Below are positions 8,199-16,386 of a DNA stretch of 64,000 nucleotides, piece by piece. Both the position numbers and the translations under genes were made by a program. The notes below the pieces were generated by a model. It worked only from the letters and a program-made list of their open reading frames with translations, searched no databases and was not told the origin of the DNA. Source of the stretch: an uncultured Oscillibacter sp. (GTDB taxonomy: Bacteria > Bacillota > Clostridia > Oscillospirales > Oscillospiraceae); contig CAJUQQ010000002.1 in the NCBI GenBank assembly GCA_910588175.1, forward strand, positions 1 through 64,000. The letters are read 5' to 3'. How positions within the stretch are numbered: position 1 is the first letter of the stretch; each line of letters opens with the position of its first letter.

Positions 8199-8936
8199 AT
8201 GCCCACGATTACGCTGGAAAACGTAACGAAAAACTATAAGCTGGACCGGCGGCAGCAGAAGGAACAAAAGGGCAAAAAGTATGAGACCGGCGTGGAAGAC
8301 ATCAATCTTACCATCAAACAGGGGGAGTTTGTGTTCTTCGTCGGCAGCAGCGGCGCGGGGAAAAGCACGCTGCTGGATCTGATTTCCGGACAGCTGCGGC
8401 CCGACAAGGGCTCGGTGCTTCTGGATAAGAAGGATCTTTCCAAGCTGATTCCCTGGAGCCAGAACCGGGCGGCCATTTTGTTTGGCCGGGTCCAGCAGGA
8501 ACACAGCCTTATCCGCAAGATGACCGTGGAGGAGAATCTCTGGGTAGCCGCCCAGGTGGGCCGGCGCCGCTTGGAAACCTCGAAGCATGTGGAGCTCCGG
8601 GTGAAAAAGGTGCTGGGCCTGGTGGGGATGCGGGGCGTGGAGTCCCGGTATCCGGTGGAGATGTCCATTGGGGAGTGCCGCCGGGTGGAGCTGGCCCGGG
8701 CGCTGATCAACAGCCCGCCTATTCTGGTGCTGGATGAGATCACCGCCAATCTGGATGACGATAACATCTGGGACATGTTTCAGCTTTTGCAGGAGGTCAA
8801 CCGCAAGGGCACCACGGTGATCATGGCGACCCATGCCAGCCGGTATGTCAACATCATGCGCCGGCGGGTGATTACATTGGTGGACGGGAAGATTTTCGGC
8901 GATGTCGAGAAGGGAAGATACGGCGACGTGGTATAG
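8199..8936 (+). CDS. FtsE-like ABC ATPase without a visible permease
   Basis: The 245-residue protein is a single ABC nucleotide-binding domain of the FtsE/LolD type. It has Walker A GSSGAGKST (about 49-57), a Q-loop near FGRVQQEH, Walker B ILVLDEIT and an H-loop in MATHASRY. The ABC signature is atypical: SIGECRRVELARAL replaces LSGGQ, and DEIT replaces DEPT. ATG 8199 gives a normal N-terminus (MPTITLENVTKNYKL); an upstream in-frame start would run through the hairpin. No FtsX-like permease lies near. It sits between the flagellar capping genes and a chemoreceptor. FtsE proper is possible but the motif changes argue for a specialised paralogue. Confidence 0.75.
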   Translation: MPTITLENVTKNYKLDRRQQKEQKGKKYETGVEDINLTIKQGEFVFFVGSSGAGKSTLLDLISGQLRPDKGSVLLDKKDLSKLIPWSQNRAAILFGRVQQEHSLIRKMTVEENLWVAAQVGRRRLETSKHVELRVKKVLGLVGMRGVESRYPVEMSIGECRRVELARALINSPPILVLDEITANLDDDNIWDMFQLLQEVNRKGTTVIMATHASRYVNIMRRRVITLVDGKIFGDVEKGRYGDVV

Positions 8937-8999
8937 CCGCGAAGCCGATGATCATAGATAAGGAAAGAAAGCCAAGAAGTAAAGAGGAGGAAGACGCAA

Positions 9000-10793
9000 A
9001 TGATTAAAAATATGAAGGTCAGGAAAAGCCTGGTCATGGGGTATGGCATTACCATTGTGGTCTCCGTGATTATCATCATCATCTCCCTGGTTTTAATGAC
9101 CGTGCAGAAGCGCCAATACACTAGCATTCTGGATGAGTATGTAGAGTCCAACCAGCTGGTGTCCGAGTGCCGGATCAGCTACAACATCGCCGCCCGCAGT
9201 CTGCGGGACGCGGTCCTGTCCGGAGACATGGACAACGTTGATTCCGCCAACAGCAAAATCAGCCAGCTGAAGGAAGAGCTGACGAAGCTGAGCGGCATCT
9301 ACCCTCTGGACGACAAGACGGAGCTGAACAACTTTGTCAAGCTGGTGGAGAACTGGGAGGCCGAGGCGGAGGAAATCGGCCAGGTGGCCCGGACGGACCA
9401 GCAGCGTGCCGCCAGCTTGATTGTGAGTAATTGTACGCCTGTTTTGGCGCAGGCCGCCTCCTCTGGCGACGCCCTGGCACAGAAGCTCCAGACGGAGCAG
9501 GCCAACATTATTGACCGGCAGAGCATGATCTCCACCATCGCGATCATCTCGATCATCGTGGCGATGGTCATCGCGACGATCGTTGTCATCCGGATCGCGC
9601 TGCTCATCATCAAGAGCATCGTGATTCCCACGGAGAAGGTCCGGGCCGCCCTGGTGGGCTTCAGCGAGGGCAAGCTGGACATTCCCGTGGACTATGAGAG
9701 CAACAGCGAGCTGGGTGAGATGTGCGACGCCCTGCGGACCAGCCAGAAGGTATTGGACAGCGTCATTAAGGACGCCTGCCGCCTTCTGGAGGAGATGGGC
9801 AACGGCAACTTCAACTGCCGTGCCGAGGTGGAGGATCTGTACGTAGGCGAGCTGAGCAATATGCTCAAGTCCATTCGGGTGATCAACCGCAGCCTCAGCG
9901 ATACCCTGGCCCAGATCAGCCTCAGCGGAGAGCAGGTCTCCTCCGGTTCCGACCAGGTTTCCACCGGCGCTCAAGCCCTGGCCCAGGGCGCGACGGAGCA
10001 GGCAAGCGCCGTTCAGGAGTTGTCTGCCACCATTGCCGAGATCTCCAGCCGCTCCCAGAGCAACGCCAAGCGGAGCGAGGATGCCATCGGCCACTCCAAG
10101 AACGCCGACCTGCGGGTCCGGGAGAGCGCCGACTACATGGAAGAGATGGTCAAGGCCATGGAGAAAATCTCCAGCTCCTCCGAGGAGATTGGAAAGATCA
10201 TCGCCACCATCGAAAACATTGCCTTCCAGACCAACATCCTGGCCCTGAACGCCGCCGTGGAGGCCGCCCGGGCGGGCAGCGCCGGCAAGGGCTTCGCCGT
10301 GGTTGCCGATGAGGTCCGGAATCTGGCCACCAAGTCCGACCAGGCCGCCAAGGCCACCAAGGAGCTGATCGACAACTCCATTACCTCGGTTCAGGACGGC
10401 AGCGAGATTGTTAAGCGGGTCTCCAGCTCTCTGAGCAAGACGGTGGAGGCCACCAACGAGTCCATGTCCGCCCTCCAGGAGATTGCCAAGGCCGTGGAGG
10501 AGGAAGCTTCCGCCATTGCCCAGGTTACCGAGGGCATTGACCAGATTTCCAGCGTGGTCCAGACCAACTCCGCCACCTCCGAGCAGTCCGCTGCCGCCAG
10601 CGAGGAGCTGAGCAGCCAGGCCAGCCTGATGAAGGAGCTGCTGAGCAAGTTCCGCCTCCGTAACGACAGCGGTACCAGCAGTTACAGCGGCACCAGCAGC
10701 TACAGCGCCCCTTCCGCCTATAGCGAAAGCGGCGCGGATGTCTCCTATGACAGCGATTACAGCGCGGACAGCAGTTCTTTCAGCAAGTATTAA
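9000..10793 (+). CDS. Methyl-accepting chemotaxis protein
   Basis: This 597-residue transmembrane receptor has a first membrane helix at about 11-33, an extracytoplasmic four-helix-type sensor (about 34-170), a second helix at about 175-200, a HAMP segment (about 200-260) and a long cytoplasmic signalling domain. The hairpin tip is fully conserved: NIAFQTNILALNAAVEAARAG and GFAVVADEVRNLATKS. The C-terminus is a Ser/Tyr/Gly-rich tail with repeated SGTSSYS units and no CheR-docking pentapeptide. AGAGGAGG precedes the ATG by 9 bases. The ligand is not predictable. Confidence 0.96.
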   Translation: MIKNMKVRKSLVMGYGITIVVSVIIIIISLVLMTVQKRQYTSILDEYVESNQLVSECRISYNIAARSLRDAVLSGDMDNVDSANSKISQLKEELTKLSGIYPLDDKTELNNFVKLVENWEAEAEEIGQVARTDQQRAASLIVSNCTPVLAQAASSGDALAQKLQTEQANIIDRQSMISTIAIISIIVAMVIATIVVIRIALLIIKSIVIPTEKVRAALVGFSEGKLDIPVDYESNSELGEMCDALRTSQKVLDSVIKDACRLLEEMGNGNFNCRAEVEDLYVGELSNMLKSIRVINRSLSDTLAQISLSGEQVSSGSDQVSTGAQALAQGATEQASAVQELSATIAEISSRSQSNAKRSEDAIGHSKNADLRVRESADYMEEMVKAMEKISSSSEEIGKIIATIENIAFQTNILALNAAVEAARAGSAGKGFAVVADEVRNLATKSDQAAKATKELIDNSITSVQDGSEIVKRVSSSLSKTVEATNESMSALQEIAKAVEEEASAIAQVTEGIDQISSVVQTNSATSEQSAAASEELSSQASLMKELLSKFRLRNDSGTSSYSGTSSYSAPSAYSESGADVSYDSDYSADSSSFSKY

Positions 10794-10805
10794 GCCGCGC
10801 ACCCG

Positions 10806-10988
10806 CCGGGGCGGCGCCCCGGTCTACCGGCTGATTTCAAGACGCGAGCTGCCAAGGAGTGGCCGCAGAACTACTCGCGCCATTCCGCGCTGGCAGTAGA
10901 GTCCCCTGCCATTGATGCCAGAGGGCGGTCCGGTGCCGCCTTCTGGCATCATTTTCGCCTGCGAGACATGAAAAGGAGCGTCTGATTT
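10806..10988 (+). promoter_or_regulatory. Structured leader or attenuator between the chemoreceptor and the FtsA-like gene
   Basis: The 195-bp gap holds several strong helices. One is CCGGGGC/GCCCCGG at 10806-10822. CGCGAG (10843-10848) can pair with CTCGCG (10874-10879). CTGCCA at 10849 and again at 10906 can each pair with TGGCAG at 10891-10896. A terminator-like stem at 10914-10950 is followed by ATTTT, 35 bases before the next start codon. The mutually exclusive pairings look like a leader with an expression platform. It does not match the c-di-GMP, TPP, cobalamin, purine or SAM riboswitch signatures I know. Confidence 0.5.
10914..10955 (+). terminator. Terminator stem with short T-run before the FtsA-like gene
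   Basis: GATGCCAGA at the left pairs with TTCTGGCATC at the right, and GGCGG with CCGCC closer to the loop. The stem spans 10914-10950 and is followed by ATTTT. It either ends the chemoreceptor transcript or acts as an attenuator for the downstream gene. Confidence 0.65.
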
Positions 10989-12965
10989 ATGAAGGATTTG
11001 AGAGCCCAGGAGCGGGATTTGATCTTCGCCCTGGATATTGGCACCCGCAGCGTCGTGGGCGTTGTGGGCAGACCCTCCGGCGGCCGGTTCAAGGCCCTGG
11101 ACATTGAGGTGGCGGAGCATGGCAGCCGCGCCATGCTGGACGGGCAGATCGACAACATCCACCAGGTGGGGGCCCTGGCCCGCACGGTGACGGAGCGGCT
11201 GGAGGAACGCCTGGGCGTCCGCCTGGAGCGGGTCTGCGTGGCCGCCGCCGGGCGGGCCCTGCGGACCCAGAGCGGCAGCTTTACCATGGACATCAGCGAG
11301 GAGAAAACCATCAGCGCCGAGACCATCAGCCGCCTGGAGGCGGGGGCCCTCTCCGCCGCCGAGGACGCGCTGCAAATGGAGGACGAGGCCCGGCGGCAGT
11401 TCTTCATGGTGGGCTACACCGTGGCGCAGTACCGTCTGGACAACTATCCCCTGGCCTCCCTTCTGGACCACAATGGGCAGAAGGCGGAGGCGGACGTGGT
11501 GGCCACCTTCCTGCCCGGCGAGGTGGTAGAGAGCCTGTACGCCGCCATGCGGACGGCGGGCCTTCAGGTTTCCAGCCTGACCCTGGAGCCGATTGCCGCC
11601 ATGAACGCCGCCATTCCCGCGGAACTGCGGCTGCTGAACCTGGCGCTGGTGGACATCGGCGCGGGGACCACGGACATTGCCGTCTGCCGGGACGGCAGCG
11701 TCACCGGCTACACCATGGCCACCATCGCCGGGGACGAGATTACCGAGGCGATTATGCGGACCTTCCTGGTGGATTTCCAGACCGCCGAGGAGATGAAGCG
11801 GGACTTCCGCCCCGGGGAGGACGCCCACTATACGGACATCCTGGGACTGGAGAATACCGCCGCCTTTGAGGAGATTCACAGCGCCATCCAGGAGCCCATG
11901 GGCCGTTTGGCGGAGGCCATTGCCGTACAGGTTTCGGAGCTGAACGGCGGCGCGCCCTCGGCCCTGTTCCTGGCGGGAGGCGGCAGCAAGCTGGCGGGTC
12001 TCCGGGAAAAGGTAGCCGCCAGCCTGGGTATGGATGAGCGGCGGGTGGCCATTGCCGGAAACAACTTTTCCAAAAGCGTCTTTGCCGACGAGATGGACCT
12101 GAACAACCCGGAGTACGCCACCCCGCTGGGCATCGCCGTCTCCGCCGGACTGGGCCTGCTGAACGACAGCTATGTCATCACCCTCAACGGAGAAACCGCC
12201 AAGCTGTTCCGTAGCGGCACCCTTACCGTGCGGGACATTCTGCTGATGAACGGTTACACCTACGCCGACATGCTGGGCCGCTCCGGGAAGAACCTGGGGG
12301 TGACGCTCAACGGGCGGCGCATGGTTCTCCGGGGCGAGCCCGCCGCCCCTGCCATTCTGCGGGTGAACGGGGAGGAGGCGCCCATTAACGCCATGGTCCA
12401 CGCCGGGGACAGCATCCGCTTCCAGCCCGCCCGCAGCGGGAAGGACGCCGTCAAGACCCTGGGAGAGCTGCTGGGGGAGGAGTTCTCCGGCCGGGTGCTG
12501 CTGAATAACCGGGAGGGGGATTTGAAGACTCAACTCCGCCAGGGGGACGTGATTTTGACCCTGGAAGGTCCCGCCGGAGTGATTCCGCCCCTGCCGCCCC
12601 AGATGGAATTGCCGGAAATGCCGGCTGCTCCGGAGGCGGAACCCTCCGCGCCGTCCGGTTCACCGGAGCCTCCGGCTCCTCCCGCCCCGCCGGAGCCGGA
12701 GAGGGAGGAGCGGCCGGAACAAGAGATACGGCCGGAACCGGTGAAGCCGCTGATCCGCAAGCGGGAGGTGGAAATTCTCCTCAACGGCAAACTCACGGTC
12801 CTGCCGCCGAAGGAGAATGGACAGCCCTATTACGTGATGGACCTGCTGGAACGGTCCGGTGTGGATTTCGACCAGCTGGAGGGCCCTGTCCACTTGACGG
12901 TGAATGGGGCGGAGTGCGGGTTCAGCCAGATTGTGAAGGACCGGGATTCCATCACCATTCGCTGA
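10989..12965 (+). CDS. FtsA-domain actin-like ATPase with C-terminal extension
   Basis: The first 370 or so residues form an actin-fold ATPase of the FtsA/PilM type: phosphate-1 loop FALDIGTRSVVG, an SHS2-like insertion, phosphate-2 loop LVDIGAGTTDIAV and adenosine motif LFLAGGGSKLAGL. The remaining part has a soluble region, a Pro/Glu-rich linker (about 545-590) and a final small domain. At 658 residues it exceeds FtsA (about 420), and the C-terminal membrane helix of FtsA is not evident. No ftsZ is adjacent. It may anchor a surface or division structure together with the next gene product. AAAGGAG precedes the ATG. Confidence 0.75.
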   Translation: MKDLRAQERDLIFALDIGTRSVVGVVGRPSGGRFKALDIEVAEHGSRAMLDGQIDNIHQVGALARTVTERLEERLGVRLERVCVAAAGRALRTQSGSFTMDISEEKTISAETISRLEAGALSAAEDALQMEDEARRQFFMVGYTVAQYRLDNYPLASLLDHNGQKAEADVVATFLPGEVVESLYAAMRTAGLQVSSLTLEPIAAMNAAIPAELRLLNLALVDIGAGTTDIAVCRDGSVTGYTMATIAGDEITEAIMRTFLVDFQTAEEMKRDFRPGEDAHYTDILGLENTAAFEEIHSAIQEPMGRLAEAIAVQVSELNGGAPSALFLAGGGSKLAGLREKVAASLGMDERRVAIAGNNFSKSVFADEMDLNNPEYATPLGIAVSAGLGLLNDSYVITLNGETAKLFRSGTLTVRDILLMNGYTYADMLGRSGKNLGVTLNGRRMVLRGEPAAPAILRVNGEEAPINAMVHAGDSIRFQPARSGKDAVKTLGELLGEEFSGRVLLNNREGDLKTQLRQGDVILTLEGPAGVIPPLPPQMELPEMPAAPEAEPSAPSGSPEPPAPPAPPEPEREERPEQEIRPEPVKPLIRKREVEILLNGKLTVLPPKENGQPYYVMDLLERSGVDFDQLEGPVHLTVNGAECGFSQIVKDRDSITIR

Positions 12966-13003
12966 GGGCGGACCGCTTGAAATAGAGCTAGGAGAGTGAA
13001 GCA

Positions 13004-14230
13004 TTGAAACAGGATAAGGCTGATAAGATCATCCAAAAGGCCGAACGAAGGGCGGAAAAGGCCGCCAAACAGGTGGAGCTTGCCGGTAAAAAGGCCGAGG
13101 CCGCGAAGCAGAAATCGGCGGCGAAGGCCGAGAAGAAGGCGGCTCAAGTGGCCAAGCGCGCCGAGCAGATGGCGGCTAAGCACAACAAAAAGGCCGAGCA
13201 GGCCACGAAGAAGGCGCAGATGGCCGCCCAAAAAGCCCAGGAGAAAAAAGCCAAGGCCGCCGCGAAAACCGCCGCCAAGGCCCTGGACGGCGAAGGCGGA
13301 GAGGAGGACGGCAAGAAGAAAAAGAGCAAGAAAAAGCTGCTGCTGATTCTGATTCCGGTTCTGGCCGCCGCCATTGGCGCGGGAGCCTTCTTCTTCCTGA
13401 AGGGCGGCGAGGAGAAGGAAGATGCCCCGGCGGAGCCCATTCCCATTCCCCTGGAGTATGTATTGAACGAGGTGCCCATTACCGCCCTGCCGGTGAGCGG
13501 AGAAGCGGTGCTGGTGTACCAGGAGGAAATTCCTCCGGAGCCCGCCCCGGAGCCCCCCGCGGACGAAACGGAGAAGAGCGAAACCGGGGAAGACGGTGAG
13601 GAGACCGGAAAGGACGGCGAGGAAGAAGCGCCCGCCGCCGAGGCGGAGGAAGCGGAGCCGGGCTTCACCAAGATTCTTTACCGCTATGAGGGGCTGCAAA
13701 ATCCCGTGAGCCTGATCTCCGCTTATGCGGGGCTGATGTCCACAGAGGACGCGGGCTTCTCCATCGTGGACGAGACGCTGCTGCGGATTGACCCGCCGGA
13801 GGAGTACGGAGAGAGCGGCTCCGTCCAGCTGGCCCGGAACGTGCCTCAGGGAGAGGACGGCACCGGCGGCGGGGTCCACTCCCTGCTGCTGAGCTGGGAG
13901 GGCGCCAACTGCTCCGTAATCCTGGATATGCCGGAGGGCCGGGTCCACGACCCGAAGCCGGAGAGCGCCGCGCCCGCCGCGCCCAGACGGGGCCTGTCGG
14001 ACCTGGAGGCCATCCATCCCTCCAAGCTGGGTCTGCCGGGCGAGTCCATGGAAGCCTATGAGATGATTCCCCAGGAGGGCGCGGTCCGCATCGCCGGGTC
14101 CGTTTGCATGCGGGTGAACATCTATGGCGAGGGCAACCAGTTTGCCGGGAGCTACTTCCTCTCCAACGACGGAAAGCTCTACAAGCTGGACGAGGCCGCC
14201 AACGCCGTGGTGGAGCTGGAGTGGGAGTGA
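13004..14230 (+). CDS. Membrane-anchored protein with Lys/Ala coiled-coil N-terminus
   Basis: The 408-residue protein begins with about 100 residues of Lys/Ala/Glu repeats (KAERRAEKAAKQ-type heptads), predicted to be a long cytoplasmic coiled coil. One transmembrane helix follows (about 112-131, LLLILIPVLAAAIGAGAFFFL). After an acidic Glu/Pro linker comes a C-terminal extracytoplasmic domain of about 190 residues. I do not recognise the family. The start is TTG with AGGAGA upstream. It is 38 bases from the FtsA-like gene, which suggests that the coiled coil docks on that ATPase from inside. Its 3' end overlaps the convergent AAA+ gene by 52 bases. Confidence 0.75.
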   Translation: MKQDKADKIIQKAERRAEKAAKQVELAGKKAEAAKQKSAAKAEKKAAQVAKRAEQMAAKHNKKAEQATKKAQMAAQKAQEKKAKAAAKTAAKALDGEGGEEDGKKKKSKKKLLLILIPVLAAAIGAGAFFFLKGGEEKEDAPAEPIPIPLEYVLNEVPITALPVSGEAVLVYQEEIPPEPAPEPPADETEKSETGEDGEETGKDGEEEAPAAEAEEAEPGFTKILYRYEGLQNPVSLISAYAGLMSTEDAGFSIVDETLLRIDPPEEYGESGSVQLARNVPQGEDGTGGGVHSLLLSWEGANCSVILDMPEGRVHDPKPESAAPAAPRRGLSDLEAIHPSKLGLPGESMEAYEMIPQEGAVRIAGSVCMRVNIYGEGNQFAGSYFLSNDGKLYKLDEAANAVVELEWE

Positions 14231-15579
14231 TCCGGCACCAGCCGGAGGGCTCCGGGCGTTCCCGTCAGACGGTAAGCCGTCCGGCCTGAGGCCGCCGTGA
14301 GCAGGGGAGCTAAAAGACTCTCCAGCACGCAGACGGAGGACCGGACGGAGAGGGCGTCCTGCCCCGGGGTCAAGGCCCGGACGGTATCCGGGTCCGCCTG
14401 GGAGATGACCAGGCCGTACTCCCGGCCAAGGGCCATGACCTGCTTCATGGTGACGGCCTGCCGGGCCGCCTCGTCCAGGCGGCGGAAACCGACAGCGCCG
14501 CTGAAACGTCCCGCGATTTCCGGAAGCACGCCCAGCCGCACCAAGCGGCGGCGTGCTTCCTCATTTTCCTGAAAGAGCCGTTCCGCCAGCGCCGCCGGAG
14601 AACCGGCCTCCCCTGGGTCCCGCTCCACCGGAGGGGAGGGACGGTCCTGGGAGAAGCCCAGGGGACGGGTTCCCGCCGCCGAGAGGTCCGCGTTGGTGGT
14701 GAAGACAAGGACACAGCGGCGGAAATCCAGCTCCCGCTCCCCATTTTCATTGGCCTTGCGGGCGGTACAGCGGCCCTCGTCCAGAATGGACATGAAAATC
14801 TTCAGTACCTCCGGGTGGGCTTTTTCCAGCTCGTCGAACATGAAGACGGTATTGGGATTCTGCCGCACCGCCTCTAAAATAGGCTGGTCCTCATAGCCCA
14901 CATAGCCCGGCGGCGCACCGGTGAGCCGGTAGACGGAGTGGGGCTGGGTGAAGGTGTTTAGCTCTGTCCAGACAAACTGCCACCGCTTCCCGCAGCAGCG
15001 CTCCAGCGCTGGGGCCAGGGCCTTGCCCAGCTCCGACTTGCCCACGCCGGTGGGACCGTGGAGAATCAGGGACAGGGGCCGGGCCGGGGCCCGCTTTCCG
15101 ACATAGCTGTAGAGGCGGAAGGCGACGGCCTCCACAGCCCGGTCCTGCCCCAGGACTTGGGAGCCAAGCTCCTCCCGGAGCCGCCGGTAGAGCAGGGGCC
15201 AGGGGGAGGGAGGAGCGGGTCTCTCTTCCGCAATGGCCGGAGGGTGAAAGGGCTGAGGCGGCTCCACCTCCCGCCGGAGGGAGGTCAGGCGGGCGCTCAT
15301 GGCCTCATAGCTGTCAAAGCGCCAGACGGTTCTGGCAAAAAGGGCGGCCAGAACCCGGCTCTTTCCCTGATAGAGAAGGGCCGGACGCCAGTAGAGCAAA
15401 TACCCCCGGTCCCGTTTTAAAAAGCCCAGCACGGCTTGCCGGGGGACGCAGCCCTCCGGCATCAGGCAGCCGGAAAATTCGCAGCTCCGGCCCTGCTGGC
15501 CCAGATTGTCGATACAGCGGCGCAGGGTTTCCCGCATTTCCGGACTGCCGGAGCAGATTTGGGCAAAGGACATGCTCAT
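14179..15579 (-). CDS. AAA+ ATPase of the Clp/Hsp100 D2 type
   Basis: The 466-residue protein has a unique N-terminal region of about 140 residues and then one AAA+ module like the second domain of ClpA/ClpB. It shows Walker A HGPTGVGKSELG, the pore-loop region GAPPGYVGYEDQP, Walker B VFMFDELEKAHP, and sensor 1 VFTTNAD. It lacks a first AAA domain and has no visible ClpP-docking tripeptide, so it is not ClpA, ClpB or ClpC proper. AGAGGAGG lies 8 bases before the ATG. Its coding end overlaps the convergent membrane-protein gene by 52 bases. The substrate is unknown. Confidence 0.8.
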   Translation of the reverse strand: MSMSFAQICSGSPEMRETLRRCIDNLGQQGRSCEFSGCLMPEGCVPRQAVLGFLKRDRGYLLYWRPALLYQGKSRVLAALFARTVWRFDSYEAMSARLTSLRREVEPPQPFHPPAIAEERPAPPSPWPLLYRRLREELGSQVLGQDRAVEAVAFRLYSYVGKRAPARPLSLILHGPTGVGKSELGKALAPALERCCGKRWQFVWTELNTFTQPHSVYRLTGAPPGYVGYEDQPILEAVRQNPNTVFMFDELEKAHPEVLKIFMSILDEGRCTARKANENGERELDFRRCVLVFTTNADLSAAGTRPLGFSQDRPSPPVERDPGEAGSPAALAERLFQENEEARRRLVRLGVLPEIAGRFSGAVGFRRLDEAARQAVTMKQVMALGREYGLVISQADPDTVRALTPGQDALSVRSSVCVLESLLAPLLTAASGRTAYRLTGTPGALRLVPDHSHSSSTTALAASSSL

Positions 15580-15639
15580 CAGAAACGCCTCCTCTGGTTC
15601 AATGCTGGAAGTATTGCCAGATTTTAGAAACTTTAGGCA

Positions 15640-15681
15640 AAAAAATCACCGGTGAGACAACCGTCTCTCCGGTGATTTTTT
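15640..15681 (-). terminator. Intrinsic terminator of the PilZ gene
   Basis: An extended stem of about 18 bp with one T-T mismatch and an AACC loop is flanked by A and T runs on both strands, so it can work in both directions. It lies 12 bases past the PilZ stop codon and upstream of the AAA+ gene. Confidence 0.85.
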
Positions 15682-15692
15682 CGGCTGGAGGG

Positions 15693-16370
15693 TTACAGTG
15701 TCCCCTCCCGGTAGCGGTAGGTGTTGCGCTCCAGGGTGAAGATGGCCCGGAGCAGCCGCTCCTGCTCCCGGGGGGGAACGTCGGAAAACTGGCAGCCGTA
15801 CACATATTTTTTGGAGAAGCTTCCGGGCTTGGACTGCACCTGAACCCGCTTGACCTGGCAGTTGAGGGAGAAGGGCGCCTCGCTGGTAAGCAGCGTGACC
15901 TCCAGGTGGAGAAAGGTCTCCAGCTGAAAGAGCTTGGACGTGGTGACCTGGGCCCCGACGGCGCTGACATCCTGCACCTTGCAGGAGATTACCTGCCCCG
16001 TGGGCGTGCGGAGCCGCCCCTCCACGCCGGTGTTCTGGCGGAAAGCGTCCCGCTGGTTGGGCGGCGGCGGGATGGGCTTCCATTTCTCAATTCGCCAGAC
16101 GCGAAGCCCGCTGGCAATCACGTTCCCGCTGACGGTAAAGGTTCCGCCGTCCTCCCGGGAGCCCCGGAGCTTGACCGGCTGGTCATAGACTGGAGAGGCG
16201 GGGTAGGTCCCCTCGTCCGCCCGGACCTCCAGAATGCCGTCCTCCAGCACTCGGAGGCGGCCCGGGAAAAGAAGGGCTCCGTCACTATCCAGCACCTCCA
16301 CCCGCATGCCGCTTCGGAGCCTGGGCGGGGCGGGAGCTTTCGCTTGAAACAGAGATTTGAAGAACGCCAT
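15693..16370 (-). CDS. PilZ-domain c-di-GMP effector, YcgR-like architecture
   Basis: The 225-residue cytoplasmic protein has an N-terminal YcgR-like beta domain (about 18-95) and a C-terminal PilZ domain (about 105-215). Both PilZ ligand motifs are intact: RxxxR at Arg107 and Arg111 (RDAFR), and DxSxxG at Asp134, Ser136 and Gly139 (DVSAVG). Proteins of this layout slow flagellar rotation when bound to c-di-GMP. It lies at the end of a minus-strand series after the first SLH gene, 16 bases downstream of it. Confidence 0.9.
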   Translation of the reverse strand: MAFFKSLFQAKAPAPPRLRSGMRVEVLDSDGALLFPGRLRVLEDGILEVRADEGTYPASPVYDQPVKLRGSREDGGTFTVSGNVIASGLRVWRIEKWKPIPPPPNQRDAFRQNTGVEGRLRTPTGQVISCKVQDVSAVGAQVTTSKLFQLETFLHLEVTLLTSEAPFSLNCQVKRVQVQSKPGSFSKKYVYGCQFSDVPPREQERLLRAIFTLERNTYRYREGTL

Positions 16371-16386
16371 AGCGGTTGCCTCCTTG

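Noticed and set aside
8943..8960. GCCGATGA before the chemoreceptor as a sigma-28 promoter
   Set aside because: No TAAA-like -35 at the required spacing.
10806..10950. Known c-di-GMP (GEMM) riboswitch before the FtsA-like gene
   Set aside because: The GEMM core motifs (GGCAAACC, GGACGCAAAGCC) are absent; kept only as an unassigned structured leader.
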